DNA of 64,000 nucleotides from Isoetes taiwanensis (taxonomy: Eukaryota; Streptophyta; Lycopodiopsida; Isoetales; Isoetaceae), in contig JAJEKV010000277.1 of assembly GCA_021234155.1 (NCBI GenBank), forward strand, positions 248,001 through 312,000. The letters run 5' to 3'. Shown here one piece after another: positions 23,520-35,454 of this stretch. The notes under the pieces were generated by a model. That model was not told the origin of the DNA. It made no database searches and was given only the letters and a program-made list of their open reading frames with translations. Position numbers and translations under genes: made by a program. How positions within the stretch are numbered: the first letter of the stretch is position 1; each line of letters starts with the position of its first letter.

Positions 23520-24700
23520 TGCTGAAAATGTACAAAATGTACAGTCTTACATAAGATTGTTAAAGGTATTTCAGGTGTATTCGTAGACAAAGTAGTAGGA
23601 TGATGACGGTGGAAAATGAGTTTGAATGCATCGAAGGTTATAGAGTGGAGATAGTTTGGGAAGAAAGTAAAAGTATTGGCGCAATAGAAGGAGTCGGAAT
23701 CGGTGTTTCTAGCAGATAGGGTTCAGTCGGTATGAGAGTCAGAATAGGCGTTTCTAGCAGATAGGGTTTAGTCGGTAGGATTTTCTAATGTGAACGGCCA
23801 GGTATGGCGATGGAGGAGGCTAATAGATGTAGGACGAATACCTCAGTGTTGTGAGTTGGAAGAGCCGGCTTTGTTGATGGATCTGGCAAGTCACTTATTC
23901 ACAGAGCCTATTACCTTCTTTCTTCTTGTTGAAGATGTAAAGTTTTAGTATTGTTTAGGATTCGCATCTAGTCTGTTCTTCACATGCATCGGGCAGAGTT
24001 GTGTAAAAGCATATTATTCGTATCCAGTTGTGAAAGGGCTGTGGGAGCACAAAGTTGAATCTGCCATACATATCTTTCATGCAGGGCTATGAAAGGTAGG
24101 AACAGATGAAAACCTGAAAGCGGCTTCCAGTCTGCCCAAGTGTCCGCCATAACTTATGCTTTGGAAATAAAATCGATTGGAGGAACTTTGCAAATACATT
24201 TCTAGATCCAAGACTCTTCCTGACTAATAGATCTCCATTGTCTATGATTCTACTCAGTCTTGGATTGAAGTTTGAAGATTCCTGGATCCACCTAAGATGT
24301 CCTTTTCTTGTTAAATTGTATCCTTTGTTTGTGCAGAATTATTAAATATTTGTCAACAGCCAGTGTTTCTTCTCTAAAGGCAAACAAAGAAATTCTAGAA
24401 ACTGAGCTCATGAACATTATGTTGGGCTTCTTCATAGAGTGATTCATTTGGAAGAAGTTTCTTTTATATAGCGATTTCTTGCAGGTTTAATTCGACCAGT
24501 CTTGCTAGTTAGCACAACCTATTGAGGCGATGGAGCAGGACAGTAAGATTGACTTGGAAACCCATTGGCACAAAATCATATGCTGACATGAAAATCACTA
24601 TTTGACCCCATCAAGGGTCAACGGACGGCTATGGTGTCTCCAATTGGAATCAAAGATGGAATATTCATAAGATCAATGGTCCACAATAAACGATAATAGA
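23520..24700. other. Arm-A-specific segment, no gene
   Basis: Absent from the inverted partner. It contains a short tandem duplication around 23700-23790 (TTTCTAGCAGATAGGGTT twice). Nothing else is recognised. Confidence 0.5.
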
Positions 24701-25415
24701 GAATTAACTTTGTGGATGTTTACATTCATTGTCCCATATCCCAGACGTTAAAATGTTATCTATTTTTTTTTTTTAAAAAGCATGGTATGTATTACGTGTC
24801 TCTTGTTCCTTTTATGAATGTGACTTCCTTTACGGGTTAATTTCGCTTGTGAGAAAGTGAAATGGAGAGATGACCATTTGAGTAGAATTGTTGAGGCCAG
24901 GGTTCGAAATTGGGGGGGTTTGACCGTGAAAAATCCAGCGATTCTCGAAACTTTTTGATAACCAAAAAACATTCCCGGCATTTTTTCAAGCCATTTTTGT
25001 AGAAGTTTCTAAGGATTTCTAGAAAACTACACTATAATTTCGTGTATTTCCAGCAGCCTTAAATGTAAGCCGGCATTTTTACTGGTTAAGGTAAATTCTA
25101 ATTTTAGACCCGAGCCCTTTTCCATTCTGGAGGCGGAACAAACAACAATAAATGATGTAGAAAGTGGATCTTTAATCCCCATAAATACGGAATGGCGATG
25201 TGGGTGCGAGTAGACCCGAATCGCCATAAATACTGAATGGCAATATGCTTGACCTTGTAGATATGCTTGACATTGTAGCCATAGCTCTTGTTGTAAAAGC
25301 TTTTAAAAAGTTTTCTTGCAAGCTATATATTTGATCAATAGGAAGCTTCTTCTTCATTCATATGCCATGTCAATGGGCTTCCTAAATGCAACAAGCTAGT
25401 CCACTCACCATTATG

Positions 25416-25527
25416 TTAGAGATAATGTTCGCCCGCAGGCCCTTACGCGGGGTAAGGACCTGGCGAGCCCGGCAGGGCGAGCCTGGTCCGCACCCCGCGT
25501 AAGGGCCTGCGGGCGAACATTTTTTAA
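25416..25527. mobile_element. Foldback element with perfect 30-base arms
   Basis: Bases 25424-25453 and 25492-25521 are exact reverse complements (left arm starts AATGTTCGCCCGCAGG). The short loop contains GAGCCCGGCAGGGCGAGCC. The whole unit begins TTA and ends TAA. It is absent from the equivalent place in arm B (near 33310-33320), so it is an insertion or part of one. A decayed relative of its core lies at 27935-27985. Confidence 0.88.
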
Positions 25528-25718
25528 CGTAAAGTTAAGGGGGGAGGATATTTCCTGCCACGTGGCGCCGTCGTAGCCACACAACTCTGATTACTCCGTT
25601 ATCAGCCAGCACCGGAGGAGATGAAGCCAGCATCAGAGGAGAGGAAGCCGGCTGCAGCACATTATCTGTTTTAGGAACGCATGTAATATGGAGAAATATC
25701 CTCCCCCCTAACTTTACG
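25528..25718. mobile_element. MITE with ~26-base terminal inverted repeats
   Basis: The left end (CGTAAAGTTAAGGGGGGAGG...) and right end (...CCTCCCCCCTAACTTTACG) are inverted repeats of about 26 bases differing by one A. The 191-base element abuts the foldback element directly. The arm-B homologue reads straight across (CCATTATG to CATTGCAAT in the orientation of arm A), which fixes the combined 303-base insertion at 25416-25718. No coding capacity. Confidence 0.88.
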
Positions 25719-25858
25719 CATTGCAATATAGGCCACTAATAATGCAAGGCAACCTAAATATCAAAGTCTGATGGTATGCCACGGAAGTTCATATTGACAT
25801 AAATAAATGTACAATAAAATACAATACCAGATCCTCGTGCCTTGACAAATGCGGCCGC

Positions 25859-27442
25859 CTAGAACCTAACAGGGATAGCAATTGGATGGTAGGCATCACA
25901 CTGCAGATCGTTTTCATTAGCCTGCTTAATAGAATTTGTTTTGAAATTCTCTTTTACTGCCATAGCAAAAGACTCTAGATTTGATCTGGAGGACCCCCCT
26001 TCTTCGACTGCCAATCTCATCTTGTCTCTCAATTCCAACATTTTATTCCTGAGTTCTTGCCCCTCTTCTTGCTGCATTAATCTCCTCACTTTCTCTTCCA
26101 CTTCATTCTGATCTATAATACCATCTTCTCTTTCCTTGAATCCCAATGCAACCTTCCATTCCTTCACAAGTAGCATGCAGTTTAGATTCTGCTCTGCCAT
26201 GCAGGGCCATCCAAGCACTGGCACTCCATTATAAATGCTTTCCAATGTAGAATTCCATCCACAATGGCTCAAAAATCCCCCTACAGCAGAGTGCCCTAGA
26301 ACCTCCATCTGAGGTGCCCATGGTGTTATATAGCCATAGTCCTTTGTTGCATCCAAAAAATCTGCATATAAATCTCCACACAGTCCAAACACTAAAGAAT
26401 CCCTCATCACTAACAAAAAGGGTTGCTTTGCTGCCTTTAACCCCAGCAAAAGCTGCTCAATTTGTATTTTTGATAGACAGGCTATGGAACCAAATGAAAC
26501 ATACAGAACGGAGTTTGCTTCCTGCTTATCTAGCCATTTTAGACACTTGGTTTGTTCAGAGGGCAATGGCCTGGGTTTGGAGTCAGTATAAACTATAGGC
26601 AGAACTGGACCAATTGGCATATAGTTTCCTGCAATGTTTTTCATTGCTTCAACACCATCTTCTTCAAGCTCAGAGATGGAGTTAACCAGAATAAAATCTG
26701 CTTCATGCAGCCCAGCATATGCTTTGCAGAGATGTGAATTTATGAGGTGCTTCATTCTACAGGCAAAAGGAAGCTCCAGGGGATGCAAAGGGGGCATTCC
26801 AGGCACAAAAGATATGCGGTGATCTTGATCCATGTAACTAGCTGCAGAAAAGAAAAGAAGATACTGTCAAAACTTGTCACAGAAGAAGATACTGTCAGTC
26901 ACATTTCAAAAGAAAAAAAAACACAAAACAAGACGAAGCTCACCTTTAGGGTTTAAAGGAACATATCCTTCCTCCATAAGGCGCGGCAAAACAGAGACAA
27001 TCTGATCATTGGCAACGCAAGTAGTAGAATAAGCAGCAAAAGGAATGCAAAAGCTTTTTGCAATACCTTGAGTCCAGCCCACAAAAGTATCAGACAAGAT
27101 ACAATTAATCTGGGAGCCCTCAAGAACAAGCCGGTGGACAAATTCCTGAAACGGGGCCTTCATGCTGGTAGAGGAAGCGACGGCTTCTCTGAGCCCGTCC
27201 ATGCCGGGAGAGAGGCATTCGAGGCCATCAGGCAGGCCGACGAATCTGATACCTAGGGTTGGATCCGTTAGGGCAGATCCTCTGGTTTCGAGCAATCTGG
27301 AATGGTTGATATTGCTATTTACAAATGTGATCTGGAACCCAAATGAGGTGCATAAACGTTGGCACAATAGAAGCATAGGATTAATGTGGCCCTGAAGTGG
27401 GAAAGGAAATGCCACAATGTGAGGCCTTTTGGTGTTCTCCAT
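25859..27442 (-). CDS. Family-1 UDP-glycosyltransferase (UGT gene 2), two exons
   Basis: Same enzyme class as UGT gene 1: cytosolic transfer of a sugar from UDP-sugar to an unknown small acceptor. Exon 1 is 27442-26944, the intron 26943-26842 (GT...AG, phase 1, 102 bases) and exon 2 26841-25859, giving 493 residues. The catalytic His is in FPLQGHINPM (H19) and the Asp in ILSDTFVGW (D118). A complete PSPG box runs W341-Q384 with HCGWNS and ends in Gln, typical of UDP-glucose users. An upstream in-frame start at 27673 was rejected because MENTKRPHIVAFPFP aligns with the start of gene 1 and a good TATA box lies just upstream. The 3' end lies in a duplicated block whose copies produced the UGT fragments at 21.1 and 32.8 kb. 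Uninterrupted; likely functional. Confidence 0.93.
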
Positions 27443-27484
27443 GTTGGCTCCTTTCCTTTGCCCCCATCTTGGTTGAGTATCTCG

Positions 27485-27494
27485 TTTTATATAC
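27485..27494 (-). promoter_or_regulatory. Probable TATA box of UGT gene 2
   Basis: Read on the minus strand, TATATAAAAC lies about 45-50 bases upstream of the ATG at 27442, a canonical plant TATA element and spacing. Confidence 0.65.
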
Positions 27495-27679
27495 CAACCA
27501 AGTAGCCTCTTGCCATATGATACAAAATAGAACGTTCTTCTCGAGTTTGAGATACTATTTAATTTTAACTTAGAAGGAGTCCCTGAACTTCTCACTCTCC
27601 TTGTCACCGACCCCTCCTCCCAGTTTTTTTTTATCGATACGTGTTGCATCTCATCTCTGAAGGGTATATTCATAAATTG

Positions 27680-27770
27680 CTAGTGTCCAAGTGCAAGTGT
27701 ACGAGCCTTTATATGGCTCACACATTGCTAGTGTCCAAGTGCAAGTGTACGCGCCTTCCTATGGCGCTGG
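27680..27770. repeat. Tandem duplication, ~50-base unit
   Basis: TTGCTAGTGTCCAAGTGCAAG TGTACG occurs twice (about 27678 and 27726), each followed by a GCCTT...TATGGC phrase. Confidence 0.85.
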
Positions 27771-27934
27771 TTAGCATTTGTCCTGCCAAAGCTTGGGCCC
27801 ATATTACTGCAATATGGGAAGAAAAAATAGCCTACGCTCACTTCCACTTGGACACATGTGGGTTCGATTCGTAAAAAATTCATGCTGTATTTTATATTAT
27901 AGATAATGTGCCAAGACAGGCAAATTCAACTGAT

Positions 27935-27990
27935 AAGGGCCTGGCAAGCCCGTTAGGATGAGCCTAGTTCTGGTTACCTTAACGCAACAA
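27935..27990. repeat. Degenerate relative of the foldback-element core
   Basis: AAGGGCCTGGCAAGCCCG and the following GATGAGCCTAGTTC resemble the core of the element at 25416-25527 (AAGGACCTGGCGAGCCCGG, GGGCGAGCCTGGTCC), but the long inverted arms are not kept. Confidence 0.55.
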
Positions 27991-28143
27991 GCATGCTTTT
28001 TAGAACAATACCTGCGGCATCATTTGCTTCAAGTACGCTCATGTGTTCATACAAAATGATAGCGTCAGCTCTCTCCTTCAATACATCTCTTATATATTTC
28101 TCCAAGGTGATGGGGAGGATGATGTCATAGACTCCGTAATGTA

Positions 28144-28434
28144 TCATACATGTTCCCGTATATGTTCATATGCCGGACATGCTAAAAGTGTGTGTTGTTC
28201 AGTCTCAACTTGTGGGTCAGCTATACAACATGGGCAAAGACATTCACTAGGGAGAGTATCCTGCCATCTCCCGGTCTCTATTGCAAGATGGTGGAAGCTC
28301 AACCTAATTTGCGAGATTAGCTTGTGTAATCCTCTTCTGATATCATGCTTTAGATAATTTTGCTCTTCATATGTGTCCATAGCATTTATTTCATTTTTGT
28401 AAAATTTCTTCTTGGCATCGCCATCTGTTCGCAA
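28144..28434 (-). pseudogene. LINE reverse-transcriptase C-terminal zinc-binding fragment
   Basis: The frame reads QIRLSFHHLAIETGRW, then CLCPCC and VETEQHTLLACPAYEHIR. This is the RxSxHxLxIExGRW...CPxC...ExExHxLxxCPxY pattern of the zinc-binding domain after the reverse transcriptase in non-LTR retrotransposons. No RT core, endonuclease or poly(A) tail is seen beside it, so it is a short remnant. Confidence 0.75.
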
Positions 28435-28954
28435 TGCCCAAAGTTTTTCTAATATCTGCTCCTACACCTCCTTGTCTTCGCAGCCAGTCTTCTACTTTAT
28501 CTATATACAAGCCAAACAGAGTTTCACCCTATACATAGCACATGATTTTCTAAACCAAGTCCTATGCTCTCACCCACCCTCGTTTAATAACTCATTGCAG
28601 TTGAAATATTGTACATAAAGTTGAAATATTGTGTGTCTCACATCTGCCATTGTAATATTCATAAATTTCTAACGTCCAAATCCCTCGTCTACACACTTGC
28701 ACATGCTGCCAAGAACCTATGCCTCCCCAAGAACAATCTCTCACTATTTTAGTCTCTTTAAATATTGAGGGATTGATGAGAATAAATATTCTCATGAAAC
28801 ATAAAATAGGATTGTTTTCCTGTTGCATGAATTTGTGCCTTTTTTATTTGAGAAAATAATAATAAAGGTGTGAAAAATGATACTCAATCCAAGTTGAACT
28901 TCTCAAATGCAAGCCTTCACAATCAAAGCTTTCAAACGGTGCAATAAATTCAAT

Positions 28955-29245
28955 GGCCATGCTTCTAATTTCAACTCTAAGCATAAAAGTTGGCTTTTAC
29001 TTGTCAACAATTTTGTGGGTCATTTCAGAATTGACATATAATATGCTTCAAATTTCAACTCTAAGCATAAAAGTTGGTTTTTACTTGTGAACAATTTTGC
29101 AAGTCATATCAGAATTGACATATTGATACACTCTTAAATTACAACTCTTCAAGTTACATGTGCTTGTGGATGTCAAACCTTGAGGTCTCAATTTATGAAG
29201 ATACATGTGCCAAGGTCTCAATTTATGAAGATACATGTGCTTATG
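28955..29245. repeat. Two neighbouring tandem duplications
   Basis: An ~87-base unit containing AATTTCAACTCTAAGCATAA and AGTTGG is present twice (about 28966 and 29050). Just downstream the 30-base unit AAGGTCTCAATTTATGAAG plus ATACATGTGC is present twice (about 29185 and 29214). Confidence 0.85.
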
Positions 29246-29486
29246 GACATCAGATATTGAGGAGTTAAAATGAAGAATACCTCTTAGAGCAATAACCTAC
29301 CAAGTCTTCTCCTGAATCAACAATGTGCTGGATATTGACGTGTGGAGCTAAATTGCTCGACCTGTTATTTAAGGGGGGTCAAGTCTTCTCTTTGTGGGTC
29401 TGCACAATAACCTACTGACCTTGTCGGTCAAATGGGTTATTACGCAGAACGTTCATGGAGCTTAGCCTTTTTGGTAATGTCTGTCT

Positions 29487-29931
29487 ATGCGTACGTCCTG
29501 CCGTCCGTCCTGCATGCATGCATGCATGCGTACGCATGCATGCATGCATGCGTAAATGCGTAAATGCGTGCATGCATGCATGCGTACGCTACATGCAGCA
29601 TACATGCATACATCATACATGCATACATACATGCACACATGCACACATACATACATACATACATACATACATGCATACATACATACATACATACATACAT
29701 ACATACATACATACATACATACATACATACATCGCATCGCATACATGCATGCACATACATACATACATACATACATACATGCATGCATACATACATGCAT
29801 ACATGCTCATACGCATGCATGCATACATGCTCGCATGCATGCATGCATGCATGCATACATACATGCATGCATACATGCATGCATCGTCATACGCATACTC
29901 GCATACATGCATACATACATGCATACATACA

Positions 29932-29963
<32 letters not shown>

Positions 29964-31076
29964 CACGCACATACATACATGCATGCATGCATGCATACAT
30001 ATGCATACATACATGCATACATGCAGCTGGCTCATGGATGCATGCATGCATGCATATACATACATGCCCGCATACGCCATACATGCATCCATACATACAT
30101 GCATACATGCATGCTCGCACATACATGCATGCATACATACACACACATACATACATGCATACATACATACATGCATACATGCACATACATACATACATAC
30201 ATACATACATGCATGTCGCATGCATACATGCATACATGCATGCATACATACATGTTCGCATACATACATGCATACACGCATACATACAGGGGCCATCGCT
30301 CGCATGCATACATGCATACATACATGCATCGTCATGCATACATGCATGCATCGCATACATCGCATACATACATACATACATACATACATACATACATACA
30401 TACATACATACATACATACATACATACATACATACATACATACATACATACTCGCATACGCATGCATGCATGCTCGCATCGCATCGCTCACATGCGCCGC
30501 TCGCTCGCATGCATACATACATCGCTCGCTCGCCTCGCTCGCATGCATCGCATCGCTCACATACATACACTCGCATCGCATGCATACATACTCGCACATA
30601 CATACATCGCTCGCATGCATACATACATACTCGCATACATCCATACATCGCATACATACATACATGCATGCATGCATACATACATACATCGCTCGCATGC
30701 ATCGCATCGCTCGCTCGCACATACTCGCATATGCGCTCGCTACATCGCTCGCATGCGCTCATACATGCATACATGCATGCATCGCTCGCTACATACATGC
30801 ATACTCGCATGCTGCATGCATGCATACATGCGCCATGCATGCATGCATACATACATGCTCGCTCGCTCGCTACATCGCCTCGCATGCTACATGCTCGCAT
30901 GCATGCATCGCATGCATGCATGCATGCATGCATGCGCTCGCTCGCATGCTCGCATCGCATGCATGCTCGCATGCATACATGCTCGCGTCGCATGCATCGC
31001 GCTCGCTCGCATCGCATGCATCGCATCGCATGCGCTGCATGCGCATGCATGCATACATACTCGCTCGCTCATACAT
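29487..31076. repeat. 1.6-kb ACAT/GCAT/CGCT tetranucleotide array
   Basis: Nearly the whole block is made of four-base units. GCAT and ACAT alternate through the left half, with pure ACAT runs at about 29650-29730 and 30364-30450 (over 20 units). Beyond about 30460 CGCT and CGCAT units become common (CGCTCGCTCGCATGCATCGC). Frequent CATGCATG words match the plant RY (Sph) motif. Because four is not a multiple of three and the units lack stops, several frames on both strands stay open for hundreds of codons; these are not genes. Confidence 0.97.
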
Positions 31077-32768
31077 CTAATCCCTACGTATATAATTACA
31101 TGGTTCACCCTATATCTTCTCATCCTACTTTTGGGTCTTCTTCGACACCTTCTTCCTCTATGTTCCATCTTGCCTACCTCGTCATGCTGGAACCCGAGAT
31201 CTCAGGAGGCATCCTTTTCTTTTGATTTGAAGACTTCTAAGCCCTCCTTGTCCACCACTTCCCCATCCGTCACTCCATTATAGCATGCCTTCTATTTACT
31301 TTCTGGCCATGGGGTTTTGCCTCGTTTTACCCTACCATACGTTCCATCTCGTACCTATCCCATCTTTTACCCTTCCATGCATGTTCCCTCCCAACTTTTC
31401 GTACCTCTGCACATTTTCCCCCATCTTCTTTTCCTACAGCTTGCCCTACCTCTACTTTCTCGCCTCTTTGTCCTTCGCCTACTCCAGTGTTTCATGCCCC
31501 CTTTTTAGCTCCTTTCTTATATCTCTTGACCCAGTTGCTCTAAGAAATGCAATCTCCACCTTAAACAACTTTCAATTCATCTTGACTCAGCAGATGCCTT
31601 TGCACTCTCAGTTAGATCACCTTTAAAGGGGACTCGGGCAGAAAGCTTTGCTACCAACACCGACTTCTGAGTGAGACTCTACTCGTTATTATTACGAGTT
31701 TGTTGCAGCCATGGAAGACGAAATTTTCCTGGATTCAGACGTTTATCCTTGATGAGTAAACCTATTCCAGATGATGTCTTTCAAATGCGCGAAGATTGTA
31801 AGCATCTAACAGAGCCACTGATGAAGTTTGTGGTAGTAGCAGACCAACATGATTATAAGGTAGCTCTTCACTTAGATGGTTCTCAAACCCTAAGATTAAA
31901 TGCTAAGGAATTTAGATGCCTGCATTAAGCTACAAAACTTGCTCATGACCAGTGCCTCCAATGCCAGTTCCATTTTTCCGCTACTACTACTTCTTTGTCC
32001 GCTGTTTTTCTCCCTCTCATGTTTCTCGTTGTTCTATTTGTAGTTAACTTGGGCATCTTGACAGTACGTGTTTCTATGTCGTGCTTACATATAAAACTAT
32101 TGCTCTGGCCACTTTTTTTTTTTTGCCATGCTACTGGCTCTTTCTGCTCCATCTCCTTCTCCACCTCAAGATTAGCGTGGTCATCTTCACTGATTAACTT
32201 GATTTCTACTTGTATAGTCAGTTGTGATGTAATTCTTTTTAATTGAAAGCAGTATGTTGTGATGTAATTCTCAGTTTGCAATATTGCTCATAATAATCAA
32301 AATTATTTTTTGGATTTTCAGATTGTCTACTGCTTATTTTAAGGTTTAGCTCTTGTTGTTCAACTAATTAGGACAGCATCCTCCTGCTATTTTTTGTTGA
32401 GGATAGCCAGTTGAGGATTCAAGTTTAAGAACTAATATGAAACCCAAAAGTGATTAGACCAGACTATAGGAAATCGTAGAAAATGCACAATCTATGTAAA
32501 TGTCATGTAAATAAAAAAAACTGTCTAGAAAAGCTGATTCGTTGCCTCTTTCCCAGTGGAGCACACTAAAAGAACAACCATGAGGCATGCTGAGGCATTA
32601 CTTCAGACAGAAGAATCACAATGAAGCTTTTAGGCAATTCAATGAAGCTTTTGTGCTCTATAAGCACATCTTGTGGAGTGGAAACTTTGGAAACTGCATA
32701 ACTGCATATTCCTACTTCCATGCTCCACAGATTCTGTAAAATGCATAATTCGAGCTAAGATTTTGGCA
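31077..32768. other. Intergenic, nothing recognised
   Basis: Pyrimidine-rich at 31120-31620 with chance open frames. A frame at 31671-31928 gives PIPDDVFQMREDCKHLTEPL and VALHLDGSQTLRLNAKEFR, which looks somewhat protein-like, but I do not recognise it and it has no supporting context. Confidence 0.4.
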
Positions 32769-32774
32769 CATGAG

Positions 32775-33157
32775 CTGGATGGAATTCTACATTGGAAAGC
32801 ATATATAATGGAGTGCCAGTGTTTGGATGGCCCTGCATGGCAGAGCAGAATCTAAACTGCATGCTACTTGTGAAGGAATGGAAGGTTGCATTGGGATTCA
32901 AGGAAAGAGAAGATGGTATTATAGATCAGAACGGAGTGGAAGAGAAAGTGAGGAGATTAATGCAGCAAGAAGAGGGGCAAGAACTCAGGAATAAAATGTT
33001 GGAATTGAGAGACAAGATGAGATTGGCAGTCGAAGAAGGAGAGTCTTTTGCTATGGCAGTAAAAGAGAATTTCAAAACAAATTCTATAAAGCAGGCAAAT
33101 GAAAACGATCGGCAGTGTGATGCCTACCATCCAATTCCTATCCCTGTTAGGTTCTAG
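32775..33157 (+). pseudogene. UGT C-terminal fragment (5'-truncated copy of UGT gene 2)
   Basis: The reading frame begins inside the PSPG box (WNSTLESIYNGVPVFGWPCM) and continues to a stop aligned with that of UGT gene 2, including the shared end IPVRF. It lacks the N-terminal domain, intron, catalytic His and most of the donor site, so it cannot be an enzyme. Compared with gene 2 it has a 21-base in-frame deletion in the EEGGSSRSNLES region and only a few substitutions, so the copy is fairly recent. Confidence 0.92.
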
Positions 33158-33574
33158 GCGGCCTCATTTGTCAAGGCACAAGAGGATCTGCTATTGTATT
33201 TTATTATACATTTATTTATAACAATATGAACTTCCATGGCATACCATCAGACTTTGATATTTATGTTGCCTTGTATTATTAGTGGCCTATATTGCAATGC
33301 ATAATGGTGAATGAACTAGCTTGTTGCATTTAGGGAGCCCATTGACATGGCATATGAATGAAAAGAAGCTTCCTATTGATCAAATATATAGCTTGCAAGA
33401 AAGCTTTTAAAAAGCTTTTACAACAAGAGCTATGGCTACAAGGTCAAGCATATCTACAAGGTCAAGCATATCGCCATTCAGTATTTACGGCGATTCGGGT
33501 CTACTCACACCCACATCGCTATTCTGTATTTATGGGGATTAAAGAGCCACTTGCTACATCATTTATTTTTACAC

Positions 33575-33990
33575 AACATGGCAACTGGGTTGTTTGTTCC
33601 GCCTCCGAAATGGAAAAGGGCTCAACTAGGGTCCGAAATTAGAATTTGCTCTAACCATTAAAAATGGCTGCTTACATTTAAGGCTACTGAAAATACACGA
33701 AATTGTAGTGTAGTTTTCCATAAATCCTTAGAAACTTCTATGAAAATGGCCTGAAAAAATGGCGGGAATGTTTTTTGGTTATCGGAAAGTTTTTAGAATG
33801 GCCGGATTCCTCTATTTCGAACCCTGGGTTCAATGATTCCGCTCAAATAGTCATCTGGAGGTGATCGTAGGTAATTCGCCCCAGTTGCCACGCTGTGGCG
33901 GCCTGGAACTGGGTCGCAATTCCAGACCCACACCCGGCTACCGCCGGTCGCAGGGCCCCTGGAATCTGCTCCCCAGTTTCCATGCCACTA
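33575..33990. repeat. Dispersed repeat shared with 5985-6215
   Basis: Two parts, 33575-33620 and 33877-33990, match consecutive parts of the 5985-6215 repeat (for example TCGCAGGGCCCCTGGAATC). The second lies in the block absent from arm A. Confidence 0.75.
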
Positions 33991-34184
33991 TTCAAAATGG
34001 TAATTGGGTCATTAGAAGGGGTTGAACTTCATTGTGGTGGCGCCATACATTTGCATAATGGTAATTTGGTTCTCTATTTTGCACCACATGAAGTGGTAAT
34101 TGGGTTCTTCATTCTACCCGTGTTCATTGTGGTGGCGCTACGCATGTGCAGAATGGTAAATGGGATCTTCATTCTACACATATT

Positions 34185-34333
34185 GGTGGCGAGGAATCTT
34201 GACTTGACACATGGCAACTTACAATTACGCATTTGGTGGCAAGGAATCTTCACTTGCCACGTGGCAACTCAAATTACGCGTTTAGTGGCAAGGAATCTTC
34301 ACTTGCCACGTGGCAGCTCACAATTATGCATTT
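34185..34333. repeat. Three tandem 50-base units with G-box palindromes
   Basis: Units 34185-34234, 34235-34283 and 34284-34333 each read GTGGC(A/G)AGGAATCTT, then an eight-to-ten-base palindrome, then CAACT or CAGCT and an A/T-rich end. Units 2 and 3 contain perfect GCCACGTGGC (34256-34265, 34305-34314); unit 1 has the mutated GACACATGGC. Just upstream, 34000-34180 holds looser repeats of GGTAATTGGGTTCTTCATTC. Confidence 0.88.
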
Positions 34334-35454
34334 TGTGGGAGAAAGACAAAGGGGTCTCCATTTTGCCAACCTGTTGAGGGTAGTGGGTCCCCACCGCCGT
34401 GGCAAAATGAGATCTCCATTTCACTTTCTCACAAAAGAAAGAATCAATGGGTCAATCATTTAACCCGTAAAGGAAGTCACATTCATAAAAGGAACAAGAG
34501 ACACGTAATACATTCCTATGCTTTTTAAAATAGATAGCATTTTAACGTCTACGAAAATCCCAAAGGGGTATGGGACGTTACAATGAATGTAAACATCCAC
34601 AAAGTAGAATATTCTTGTTTTTTAGCGGTTTGTTTAAAACAGTAAACCATCGCTCAAGCGATGCTGCCAGAGCTCCAACGAGAAACCTTCAGAAGGCTTT
34701 CTGAGTTCCTGCTTTGGCGGAGGCGGCATCTTGCAGGGCATTTTCTTGCAGAGCATCTTGGCGATGAAGGTGCTCGATTTAGGACTTGGATGGTTGCTAG
34801 AATGGGAGTGGTGTTGACTCTGGATGCACCAGTTCTTGGCTCTGCGGCTATGTTGTTACATGCTTGGCTACGGCGGTGCTTGGCTATGGCAGAACTAGGA
34901 ATTTTGTCTAATCTTGCAACAAAAAACCAGGTGGAAAAACATGTTATGATTTGGCGCCACCAAATCCATCACGAAATGTACAGGCAAACATCATTTGGTG
35001 CATCTGCACTCATCGCAACATCTCCATTGCTCCGCCTTGTGGACATTTACGTGGCGTAACCGCATTGGCGTGGGGGTTTTCTGAAATAAAACCCCTGGAG
35101 GTGCTCGGGGCTGCTGCCATGGGATTTATTTCAAAAACCCCCTCCCCAATGTGGTTTCCTCTATCGTACATGGCGTGAAGCCCAAACTAAACAAAGAAAG
35201 GCAAGGCCCCAACATAAAACAAGGTATAATGAACAAAAGCCATGCGGCTAAGCAAGTCATTCAAGAATAACTATGGGACACCCTTTATATGCTGCCCACT
35301 TACGTGATAAGTGAACTTCATGTACTTGGCTAACTCAGAACTCCATTGGACTAGTTGATGTAATGTCAGATCTTTCTGAACAGAGTTAAGGTAATCCACG
35401 TACATTACAACCATGCTACAAGGTACGATGACGACTAGCCATATCAGAAAATTG

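Larger units (their letters stand above)
22440..26270. repeat. Inverted segmental duplication, arm A
   Basis: This block, which includes the 3' end of UGT gene 2, is found in reverse complement at 32770-35660. Matching parts: 25859-26240 with 32775-33157 (UGT C-terminus), 25720-25858 and 24960-25415 with 33158-33790, 24700-24890 with 34400-34610, and 22460-23510 with 34625-35665. Arm A has extra DNA at 25416-25718 (two transposon-like insertions) and about 23520-24700. Arm B instead has a different block at about 33840-34395. Confidence 0.9.

Noticed and set aside
26906-27673. UGT gene 2 start at 27673 (255-residue first exon)
   Set aside because: The extra 77 residues have no UGT homology and would include the TATA box; the start at 27442 aligns with UGT gene 1.
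29487-31076. CRISPR-like array
   Set aside because: There are no regular repeats separated by unique spacers, and the context is eukaryotic.
29455-31283. Frames of 541, 575, 553, 369 and 387 residues across the tetranucleotide array
   Set aside because: They are low-complexity translations of ACAT/GCAT units (YIHT and CMYV repeats) open in several frames on both strands.
31285-31626. 113-residue + frame
   Set aside because: It is driven by a CT-rich stretch, giving F/L/S/P-rich sequence without motifs.
34661-35059. 132-residue + frame in arm B as a gene
   Set aside because: The arm A counterpart is shortened and frameshifted, there is no recognisable family, and it lies in duplicated repeat DNA.
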